Part shown: piece after piece, positions 31,341-39,338 of the stretch
Layout: every line of letters begins with the position of its first letter
Position numbering within the stretch: position 1 is the stretch's first letter
NCBI GenBank assembly: GCA_018822665.1
Contig: JAHJJX010000008.1
Coordinates: forward strand, 62,001 to 126,000
DNA from: a bacterium
Lineage (GTDB): Bacteria > Campylobacterota > Campylobacteria > Campylobacterales > Sulfurimonadaceae
Length of the DNA: 64,000 bases
Direction of reading: 5' to 3'
Translations under genes and position numbers: made by a program
The notes under the pieces: generated by a model
The model's input: only the letters and a program-made list of their open reading frames with translations
Database searches by the model: none
Told to the model about the DNA's origin: nothing

Positions 31341-34022
31341 TTATTTTTTAACTGTTATGTCTTGGGCAAAATTTCTCTCTCCGTCAGGCGGCGCCCATTT
31401 TGCGTCAGGTGGAGTTAAGACTATTCCGTCCCATAAGTGAAATGACGGAATATCAAATCTGATATCTCGGATATTGTTATCATGAGAATATCCGCCATGA
31501 AGGTTAATATCAACCTTCATGTCCAAGTTTGCAAATATATTGTTTGCGCTACTCCATTGAATTGTTAAATGTCTTATATTTTTGATAGTTGAATTTATTA
31601 ATTGTGAACTAAAAGCTCTTGAGAACTTCACATATCCATTTCCGCCTTTTCCTTTATTCCAAGAACCATTAATATATAAATTTTCTCCGATACATCCATA
31701 AACGTTTTCAAACACCAAGGGATGACTTCCTGCATTTAATATTTTTAAATTCTTTATATGGGAATTTGCGGCATATTCCAACCTAATCATATCAACCATA
31801 AAAGAAGGAAATAAGTTTTGATATATTCCGACACTCTCTTGAATATGATGCCCCTCAATATCTTGATAGATTGTAAAGTCTTGCAAGCTTATATTTTCAA
31901 TCATATTCAGAGTGTATATCTCACTTTTATTTTTTTCAAATTGTGTAGTTATCCTATTGTTTAAGTAGAGTATGCCTCCATGTGCAGATACAATCGGTGC
32001 TATCTCTTGTCTTAAATACGGATATTCTTTCCTCCAAACAATTGAATTTATAGAATTAAAAAAAATCTCATCATTGGGCTCCCTTATCTTTACCCATTTT
32101 ATATTGCTGCTGTCTTTTAAATCTGTATCTAAAATGCTATCTCCATATTTCACTTCTCTTTTTAAATGTCCTATCTTTTTTAATTTTTCGCCTTTAATAT
32201 ATATTGCGGCCACGTCTTGAGTCTTTAAATGAGACACGACTACAGTCTCATCTTTTGACATACCTTGTATAGTGATATTTGATCTCCTAATTTCTATCGG
32301 TGAATATAAATCAATGGTACCTTTGGGTAAAAGAATCGTACTGTTCTCTTTTGCATTATTTATTAGTTTATTAAGAGCGGTGGAATCATCTTTGTTGTCA
32401 TCAGCGATAACTCCGAACTCTTTTGCATCAAGGATAATCTCTTTTTTTTCTACTTTTTTATCCTCTTTTAATATATCAATATCAGGAAAAGCTATGGCAT
32501 CATGCGAGATAAGCATTATAAAAAAGAAAAATACATATGACATAGTCATTAAATAATCCGGCATATAACTAAATAACGGATGCTTAATTTTTGCTACACT
32601 GTCATCACTTTTTTGAGTCTCATTTCCTTTTGACCATTGCTGGTCAGATAAATTAAAAAGTGCTTTTATCTTCACAAATGAACCTATCCACTGCCCATAG
32701 AGCATCAGAGGTATGGTTTTCAGAGAGACAGGGTGTCCATTGTACGCAATAACCGCTAACTGAAATGTTCTTACATAAAAAATCCAGACGATATAAAATA
32801 TAAAATAAAAATATGCCTTAAATATTCCTAAAATTATTGCCCCGCTTATTCCAACAAGCGATGTCCACATGGATATTCTTTGATCCAAAATAGCCCACCA
32901 AATGAAAAAACTTTTTATTTTTTTAGGGCCTAATGCGAGGGCTCTATTTGAATTTCTAAGCGTATTTCCATACCATCTATAGGGCAAAGAACGACTAAGC
33001 TCTAAAAAATCAGCATCCCTGCTCTCTAAGGAGTAACACAAAGCATCGGGAAGATATCTCATGTTCCAGCCATCTTTCAAAAGACTGAACCATGTTGTTT
33101 TATCATCCCCCATAAGAAATCTAAATTTTCCATGCATAACTGTTGTGATAATATCATTTTCAACGCGTTTAATAAATTCATCTTTTATTATAATATCTGT
33201 TCTATATGCTGAGAGCCTACCCGTCAAAGTTAAAACTTTATTAGAAAGTGAATGTGACTGAAAAAGCGTATGCCTTTGTCCAAATTTTAAATTAAACCAA
33301 TCTTTGTACCAATTTGAATTAGTGTGTATAAACGCTGCTTCATTTGTAGTTACGGCGCCCAGTTCTTTATCTATGGCAAAATGAGGCAAAAGCTTTTGAA
33401 AAAAACCACGCTCTAGATAGCTGTCTCCATCCATAAAAAAAGTTACACTATTGTAATCCGTATCTTTTTTCAAATATCGTCTCGATATTGCACGCATCGC
33501 ATGCCCCATGGCAATTCTCTTCCCCTCTTTTTGATGCTGAAAAACAAGTTCAACCTTATCAAAAGCATAATGGGCCTTACAGGTTTGATAAATAACCGAA
33601 TCTTCATAAGGGTCACCAGAGGTGGAGACAACAATAGTTGCGCTTGATGGTATAGTCGCAAGTTCATTCATAATCGATTTAAATGTCTCTATACTTACCC
33701 AAGATTCCTCTTTATAGGATGGAATAGAAAAATAAACATGTGAAGGATATTTTGATTTTTCATCAAGTTTATCTATTTTTCTTTTTAACCCCGGATAGAC
33801 AAATTTTGCATAAATAAAAGCTCTAACGAAATTTATAAGCAACCAGCCATATCTCCAACCGGCGAATATACCCAAAACTAAAATTGTTTCATTTTTTGCA
33901 TAATAAACATAGGGCCACATCACGTACAAAAGTAATGAACCGATAGTTATATAAACGAAAGAAGGCTCAATTAAACTTAAAAGAGCATCTTTTCTTCCAA
34001 ATCTTCTTTTAAGATATGCCAT
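31341..34022 (-). CDS. Alg8-like glycosyltransferase fused to a beta-helix (pectate lyase/epimerase-like) domain
   Basis: An 893-residue protein. The first ~520 residues are a membrane GT2 synthase: two N-terminal spans, FSIPSYKEES, the metal-binding MDGDSYLE, GRLSAYRTD, MGDDKTTW and SLPYRWYGN, then further spans. This order matches mannuronan synthase Alg8. After a last span (~residue 490) and a linker, residues ~545-893 form a right-handed beta-helix starting DAKEFGVIADDNKDDSTAL, the usual entry of pectate-lyase-superfamily domains, with repeats such as ISLQDFTIY and NLKILNAGSHPLVFENVYG. The helix would lie in the periplasm and could epimerise, lyse or bind the nascent chain. The polymer is inferred, not proven, to be an alginate-like uronan. 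Confidence 0.82.
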   Translation of the reverse strand: MAYLKRRFGRKDALLSLIEPSFVYITIGSLLLYVMWPYVYYAKNETILVLGIFAGWRYGWLLINFVRAFIYAKFVYPGLKRKIDKLDEKSKYPSHVYFSIPSYKEESWVSIETFKSIMNELATIPSSATIVVSTSGDPYEDSVIYQTCKAHYAFDKVELVFQHQKEGKRIAMGHAMRAISRRYLKKDTDYNSVTFFMDGDSYLERGFFQKLLPHFAIDKELGAVTTNEAAFIHTNSNWYKDWFNLKFGQRHTLFQSHSLSNKVLTLTGRLSAYRTDIIIKDEFIKRVENDIITTVMHGKFRFLMGDDKTTWFSLLKDGWNMRYLPDALCYSLESRDADFLELSRSLPYRWYGNTLRNSNRALALGPKKIKSFFIWWAILDQRISMWTSLVGISGAIILGIFKAYFYFIFYIVWIFYVRTFQLAVIAYNGHPVSLKTIPLMLYGQWIGSFVKIKALFNLSDQQWSKGNETQKSDDSVAKIKHPLFSYMPDYLMTMSYVFFFFIMLISHDAIAFPDIDILKEDKKVEKKEIILDAKEFGVIADDNKDDSTALNKLINNAKENSTILLPKGTIDLYSPIEIRRSNITIQGMSKDETVVVSHLKTQDVAAIYIKGEKLKKIGHLKREVKYGDSILDTDLKDSSNIKWVKIREPNDEIFFNSINSIVWRKEYPYLRQEIAPIVSAHGGILYLNNRITTQFEKNKSEIYTLNMIENISLQDFTIYQDIEGHHIQESVGIYQNLFPSFMVDMIRLEYAANSHIKNLKILNAGSHPLVFENVYGCIGENLYINGSWNKGKGGNGYVKFSRAFSSQLINSTIKNIRHLTIQWSSANNIFANLDMKVDINLHGGYSHDNNIRDIRFDIPSFHLWDGIVLTPPDAKWAPPDGERNFAQDITVKK

Positions 34023-34030
34023 TAAATATC

Positions 34031-35419
34031 CTAAATAAGCGGTCTATAAAACCACAATTTCACTCTTTCATTTAAAGGAAGTCTTACATCAGCCTCATCA
34101 AAAACAACTTTTATTGTGACCTCTTTTAGACTAACTTCATTTGTTATTTCTGACTCTGTGTTAAGAGAAAGGTTACCTATGGTTTCTATATGTGCACTAT
34201 ATGTTTTATCTTTGCTTGCGGAATAAACTTTAACACTCATCCCTTTTTGTATATCAACAGATTCTTCCTGCTGTAATTTACATACTATAAATGAAGCTTC
34301 ATTTGTTTCTATGACCATAACCTCATCACTTGAACCGACATAATTGCCTACGCGTGATTTGATAGCATAAACTACTCCCTCTGTCTCGCTAAAAACTCTT
34401 AAATAGTTAAGTTTATTTATAAGGTCTTCTCTTTTTAATTCAAGTTCTGTTTTTAAACTAATAATATTCGATTCACCGCCTTGAGATATATTTAATCTCT
34501 CAATGCTGCTTTTTTCTTGTAAATATTTTACTTTTGCTTTGGAATAATCGTTAGAAACCCTTTCTAAATCATAAATAGAAATAAGCCTGCTTTGATGAAG
34601 CTTGCTTGCGGATGTATATGATTTATAAGCCTTTTCCATATCTCTTTTTAGTATATTCAGTACTTCCGTATCCGGCTGAGAAGCTGTTTTTACTTCTTTA
34701 TACCGACTGTTTAAATCAGCCAGTTTCTTATCTATAATCTCAATCTGATTTAAAATCATCTTATCATCAAGTTCAAATAATACCGTTTTAGGCTGAACTT
34801 TATCCCTAACATTTACAGAGATTTTACTTACCTTTCCACTAATACTTGGAGAAATTTTTACAAAATTACCCGATACCGTTCCTATAGACCGATAGACATA
34901 CGCTGTATTATAATAAATTGTTGCAACAAGAACAATAAAAAATACTATCCCTATTCTGATGTATAATTTTGACCTCTTAACAAATTCTCTTTTTAAACTA
35001 CTTTCTTCTTCATCGCTTAAAACGACAGATTCTTTGATGGGGCTGTCAACAATTGGCTCGTTGTAGATACTTAAAAGCCCATCTATCTGATCGAGCTTCC
35101 CTTCAATAGAAAGCTCTAAAAATTCTCTTAAAACCCTTTTGTTTTTTTGAGATATTGTTGCAAATTCAAATCCGCTCACATCACCTCTTTTTACTTTAAA
35201 CTGAAGTTTTACGGGCATTTCTATTTTTGCTTCTTGCAGAGACAGAACTATGGACGCATCTATGATATCGTCCTTTTTTAATTCTTTATTTAGATTCTCT
35301 ACCCCCGCACCGGTCATAGACCAGTCTTTAGACCTATATGCAACAGCATCAATAACAATAATTAAAGGAATATCAACCCTATGAGCACGACGCATATGAT
35401 TTACTTCAATTGTGGCCAT
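34031..35419 (-). CDS. Alg44-like protein: PilZ domain plus HlyD-type membrane fusion domain
   Basis: A 462-residue protein. Residues ~1-110 are a PilZ-like domain (HMRRAHRVDIPL, with DWSMTGAGV in the place of DxSxxG). One span follows (about 155-175, YIRIGIVFFIVLVATIYY), then a periplasmic HlyD/biotinyl-lipoyl-like domain (ISGKVSKISVNVRDKVQPKTVLFELDD) with a helical hairpin. This is the architecture of Alg44, the c-di-GMP-binding co-polymerase of alginate synthase. It is directly upstream of the Alg8-like gene (8-base gap), which makes a two-subunit synthase. A promoter with TATAAT at 35458-35463 precedes it. Confidence 0.85.
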   Translation of the reverse strand: MATIEVNHMRRAHRVDIPLIIVIDAVAYRSKDWSMTGAGVENLNKELKKDDIIDASIVLSLQEAKIEMPVKLQFKVKRGDVSGFEFATISQKNKRVLREFLELSIEGKLDQIDGLLSIYNEPIVDSPIKESVVLSDEEESSLKREFVKRSKLYIRIGIVFFIVLVATIYYNTAYVYRSIGTVSGNFVKISPSISGKVSKISVNVRDKVQPKTVLFELDDKMILNQIEIIDKKLADLNSRYKEVKTASQPDTEVLNILKRDMEKAYKSYTSASKLHQSRLISIYDLERVSNDYSKAKVKYLQEKSSIERLNISQGGESNIISLKTELELKREDLINKLNYLRVFSETEGVVYAIKSRVGNYVGSSDEVMVIETNEASFIVCKLQQEESVDIQKGMSVKVYSASKDKTYSAHIETIGNLSLNTESEITNEVSLKEVTIKVVFDEADVRLPLNERVKLWFYRPLI

Positions 35420-35457
35420 AAAACACCTTTTTTTTTAATTACTTTACAGTTTTTACA

Positions 35458-35488
35458 ATTATAACTAAAATATTACTTGTATATACAA
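35458..35488 (-). promoter_or_regulatory. Promoter with 12-bp palindrome upstream of the alg44-like gene
   Basis: A minus-strand TATAAT lies at 35458-35463, giving a leader of about 30 bases. The perfect palindrome TTGTATATACAA at 35477-35488 covers the -35 position and could be an operator for the alginate-type operon. Confidence 0.5.
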
Positions 35489-35595
35489 TATCCGAAATAA
35501 AGGCATACCCTCAAGCCTCCTGAATAAATATTAATTATGATTGTTTATGTTTTTGACGCGTTAGGTTCTAAGGCAGTATGAAGGTTAAAAGAATG

Positions 35596-35619
35596 AGGGA
35601 GACAACGGTGTGCCTCCCT
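35596..35619 (-). terminator. Rho-independent terminator of the KCG-repeat peptide gene
   Basis: AGGGAG...CTCCCT (extended by three inner pairs, one G-U) closes a short loop just after the stop at 35630 and is followed on the minus strand by CATTCTTTT. Confidence 0.72.
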
Positions 35620-35629
35620 TCCATGAAGT

Positions 35630-35902
35630 CTATTTCTCAGTGCCGCATTTTGCAGGTTTTGCAGGAGCTTTTTTATCACCGCCACACTTACCGTCATTAG
35701 CTTTTTTCTCTTCATTGCATTCAGGAAGATTACATTTTGCTTTATCTTTTTTGTCTGCACCACATTTTGTTGCAGGTTTACTCATAGATGCTCCGCATTT
35801 GCCATCACCGCATTTCATCGCTTCTGCGCTTAGAGTAGTTGTGCCGACAGCCATAAATAAAGCTGCACCAAGAAGAAGTGCTGTAAGATTTAATTTTTTC
35901 AT
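35630..35902 (-). CDS. Exported Cys-rich KCG-repeat peptide, bufferin/HvfA-like precursor
   Basis: A 90-residue protein with an N-terminal signal (residues 1-26, LTALLLGAALFMAVGTTTLSA) and a Lys/Cys/Gly-rich mature part: MKCGDGKCG, TKCGADKK, a CNLPEC pair, GKCGGDKK and AKCGTEK. The repeated KCG with acidic/Gly neighbours resembles HvfA/bufferin-type precursors, whose Cys residues are modified by DUF692 (MNIO) enzymes to copper-binding groups. No DUF692 or DUF2063 partner lies in the window. A monocistronic unit is suggested by its own RBS (AAAGG), a possible TGCTAGTAT promoter and a terminator. It could alternatively be an unmodified metal-binding peptide. Confidence 0.75.
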   Translation of the reverse strand: MKKLNLTALLLGAALFMAVGTTTLSAEAMKCGDGKCGASMSKPATKCGADKKDKAKCNLPECNEEKKANDGKCGGDKKAPAKPAKCGTEK

Positions 35903-36032
35903 TTTTTGCCTTTAAGAATTATTTTGAAGCAAATACTAGCACAAAATAAGAAATAATTATATGCTATCTGTTACATTCTCTGTAACTATACAGAGAAAGC
36001 GTGCAAGGTTTGTGTAGTTATTTTCATACCTA

Positions 36033-39000
36033 TTATTTAAAGTCTTTAAAATCTTTAACATAAATAATATTTATTCCCTGCCCCGTTTCGTGAGAGTCAA
36101 CATCGATTCTAATCGATTTACTCAAACTATATTGCAAAATAACACTTGAAACTGTATCATTTTTATATACAACGCGAATCTGCTTGTTAAAGCGAGCGCC
36201 GACCTCATACCCCAAAGTACCTTCTTTATTTGTCAAAATATTTAAAGTATCAACCTTGACGCCCGTTGTCTCGTTAAAAATCTGTTTCAGCCCTGTTCCT
36301 AAAAGCAAATTACTAAGTGAGGTTCTCGTTGTACTCTCACCCGAACTATCAAACACCGAAGAAGCGGTATCACCAAAAAGTATATAAGACATAATGTCAT
36401 TTTGACTCATGGCAGGCTTGGAAGAGAGAATAATAACAGGAGCATTGAGTGTATTGGTGATGAAAATTTCTATGTCAATATAGTTAATTGTATAGTAATG
36501 AAGGTTGAGATTTAAATGTGGATTGATGGGTTTTGCACCGTAAAAGTAAATTTCACTTTTATCAAACTCAAATGTTTTCCCCCCTCCGCTAACTTCACCT
36601 TTATCTATACTTACCATTCCTAAAACCTGCAATGATGTCCCCGGTTCTTCAAAAACGGTTATATCCGGTGAAAAACTTATATCAACATCTTTAATTTTAT
36701 AAGAGATCGGTTTTATAGAATTTACATGAATATTAATAAAACGGTTTACATTCCTTTTGTCTTTAATATCTTGTATGATGATGATATCTTCATCGCTGAT
36801 TATATAATCTTTTTTTGGTAAATATGAAACGACACCATCAAGAATAGTGATGCTTCCTTCTATTTTTTGTTTGCCTTTTGCATCAAAACTAGCCCTTAAA
36901 TCGGCCTTTGCCGTAAGATTTCCCTCTTCCCCCTCATAACTGAACTTCTCACTTTTTATTTTTATATCGCCCTGCATTTTAGAGGACTCAAGCAAACCGC
37001 TTAAAAGTAAATTATCATAAATCCAAAACTCTTTAAGCTCCACGTTCAAATCAGGGCTGATAAACAGTCTTGAAGGTTTTTGAGAATGGATTTTATAGTT
37101 CATAACCTCAAAATTGTAACTGCTGATACGAATCTCGTTATCGTCTAAGGTCGATTCTACAAAATTGTTTTCACCTATGTAGCTTGTTTGCGAATCAAGT
37201 TCCAGAAGATACCAAGGCAGTTCTATACGACTTTTGATTTGCATCTTATCTTTGTACACAAGTGTTGCATTTATATCCATCTTCGCATCAAAAAAGAGTT
37301 CATCCTCTTTTGAAACGAACTCAAAATCTAACAATACGTCATGGACGGAAGGGATACTTGCAAATACATTTGCACTTTGATTTACAATATTTCCCGACAC
37401 ATCAAAACTGCTTGAACTTAAATTACCCCAACCACTTAAGGAATCATCTTTTTTAAAGAGCGTGATATTGAGTAACTTTGCATCAAAATTGAATATGTCA
37501 GTCTCTTGCGCATCATAAAAAGTAAACTCAAACGGTGTAAAGTTTCCAATCTTATACTCTTTAAAAAGTTCGCTTTCTTGTTTTGGGTCTATGGAGGCCT
37601 GATAAAGTGCGCTATGTTTGTCAATATCAAAATTTGCATCTATGGTAGAATAAAGCCCTTGTGCATGTACAACTCCCCTCGCATTCAACGGTGAAATATG
37701 CAAGCGCATCTCTGATTTAAAAGAAAGCTCCTCTTTTTGCAGTATTTCAGGAATATTATCTAAGAACGAGAGTTTAAATTTATCTCCCTGCATCTTCACA
37801 ATAAAGCGGTTATACCCCTCACCTAAAATGAAAAGTTTTAAACTCTCTGCTTTTATATTTGCTACTATTGCCTCAACATCCCCTGCTAGCTCCCCGGTGA
37901 AAGTTTTAAAAGGCAAGGGCATTGGATGTTTCGTTAATGTTGCGTTGAATGTAGAGGCATACGCCCCGCTAAGCGTAAATAAAACATCCTGCTGTGCCAA
38001 AAGAGCATACGCGTTATAAGATAACCGATAGTTTGTTTTTGCTTTAAAATAAGCATCTTCAATAAAATAGGAAAGATTCACATCGGCATTTTCAACACTC
38101 AAATTTTCATCTGCACTCAAAGTGATTTTTTCAAGGTTTGTATGCATCCATACTTTTTGCGTTGTTACGTCCAAATCTACCTTGAGAGTTTGTGGAATCC
38201 CTTTTATAAAGGGAAGATACTCGGTGTATATAAAGTCATCCAAATCAAGAAACGATTTTGCCCTCAGTCTGCTAGAAGAGACTTCTCCATCAAGAACACC
38301 TTTTCCATAAGGGGATGCCGCTAATTTCAATGTCAATTTTTTTACGTCCAATGCTTTATTGTAAACAATATCTGAAGCATTCGAATCAAAAGAATACACA
38401 TCTTTTGCCAGCATTATTTTTGCATTTTTGAGTGAAAGTTTTGAAGCAGCATAAGAAGCGGAGAGGTTTTCATCTCTGCCCAATATATTTTTCAAACCCA
38501 AATGAACAATTTCCGTATTCAACTGGAGAATTCTTGGTTTTGAAGCTATATTCACATCTGAAACTGTTTCCAAAGAAAATGATTTTAAATTCAGAGCCAA
38601 TTTTTTGATATCAACATCACCCTTTTGATGGTAAATATTATAACTCTCCGAATCAAAGGTATACACTTCATTATCAAAAAGAACTTTTGTATTTTTGAGT
38701 GTAATTTTAGATGCGAAGTAAGAAGCAAACACATTTGCATTCTCGGCAAATATATTTTTTGCAGCAAATTCGGATACTTGGACATTTGCCTGAATGATGC
38801 TTGGACGTGAAGGTGCATTCATATCTTCCTTGGAAGATGTTTTCAAACGAATTGCTAATTTTTTTATATCAAGATTACCATGATAGTGATGAATATTTGT
38901 GCTGTTTAAATCAAAGGCAAAGGTCTCATCCTCTAGGACTATCTTTGTATCTTTGAGTTTTAACTGTGAAATGCTAAATGAAAGAAGAGAAAATTTTGTT

Positions 39001-39338
39001 GCCTTATCATCGGATGATGGCAGTTTGTTTACATCTACATAAACTCCATCGGCCATAATTAAAGAAACCTTTGGGGTCGGTTTTATAAGCATTAAAAAGC
39101 TGTACTTTATTTGCAGAGTTTTTATACGTATTGCCTCTTTATATTTCAGGTCATTTACCGTAATGCCGCCAAAAAAAGTACCTTCAATTTTCGTATATTC
39201 TACGCCGAACTCTTTCAAATATTTTTGTGCCAAATACGGGACAACTTCCTTATGCGTAAATAAAAATACCATAATACTCAGCATTGCTATGGTTAAAATA
39301 GTAGTACATCTAAAAAATAGGTAAACTTTTTTAATCAA
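36033..39338 (-). CDS. tamB: Translocation and assembly module protein TamB
   Basis: A 1101-residue AsmA/DUF490-family protein anchored by one N-terminal span (TILTIAMLSIMVFLFTH). The body is a long series of beta-strand repeats (including several near-repeats such as DTKIVLEDETFAFD, NTKVLFDNEVYTFD and NAKIMLAKDVYSFD around residues 115-330), forming the groove that spans the periplasm and carries phospholipid. The conserved C-terminal TamB block has GEVSGGGKTFEF, MSQNDIMSYILFGD and GYEVGARFNKQIRV. The start overlaps tamA by 4 bases. The threefold internal repeat near the N-terminus is a local amplification worth noting. Confidence 0.93.
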   Translation of the reverse strand: MIKKVYLFFRCTTILTIAMLSIMVFLFTHKEVVPYLAQKYLKEFGVEYTKIEGTFFGGITVNDLKYKEAIRIKTLQIKYSFLMLIKPTPKVSLIMADGVYVDVNKLPSSDDKATKFSLLSFSISQLKLKDTKIVLEDETFAFDLNSTNIHHYHGNLDIKKLAIRLKTSSKEDMNAPSRPSIIQANVQVSEFAAKNIFAENANVFASYFASKITLKNTKVLFDNEVYTFDSESYNIYHQKGDVDIKKLALNLKSFSLETVSDVNIASKPRILQLNTEIVHLGLKNILGRDENLSASYAASKLSLKNAKIMLAKDVYSFDSNASDIVYNKALDVKKLTLKLAASPYGKGVLDGEVSSSRLRAKSFLDLDDFIYTEYLPFIKGIPQTLKVDLDVTTQKVWMHTNLEKITLSADENLSVENADVNLSYFIEDAYFKAKTNYRLSYNAYALLAQQDVLFTLSGAYASTFNATLTKHPMPLPFKTFTGELAGDVEAIVANIKAESLKLFILGEGYNRFIVKMQGDKFKLSFLDNIPEILQKEELSFKSEMRLHISPLNARGVVHAQGLYSTIDANFDIDKHSALYQASIDPKQESELFKEYKIGNFTPFEFTFYDAQETDIFNFDAKLLNITLFKKDDSLSGWGNLSSSSFDVSGNIVNQSANVFASIPSVHDVLLDFEFVSKEDELFFDAKMDINATLVYKDKMQIKSRIELPWYLLELDSQTSYIGENNFVESTLDDNEIRISSYNFEVMNYKIHSQKPSRLFISPDLNVELKEFWIYDNLLLSGLLESSKMQGDIKIKSEKFSYEGEEGNLTAKADLRASFDAKGKQKIEGSITILDGVVSYLPKKDYIISDEDIIIIQDIKDKRNVNRFINIHVNSIKPISYKIKDVDISFSPDITVFEEPGTSLQVLGMVSIDKGEVSGGGKTFEFDKSEIYFYGAKPINPHLNLNLHYYTINYIDIEIFITNTLNAPVIILSSKPAMSQNDIMSYILFGDTASSVFDSSGESTTRTSLSNLLLGTGLKQIFNETTGVKVDTLNILTNKEGTLGYEVGARFNKQIRVVYKNDTVSSVILQYSLSKSIRIDVDSHETGQGINIIYVKDFKDFK

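Noticed and set aside
35630-35902. KCG-repeat region as a CRISPR or tandem DNA repeat
   Set aside because: The similarity is at peptide level with irregular spacing; no regular DNA repeat-spacer pattern exists.
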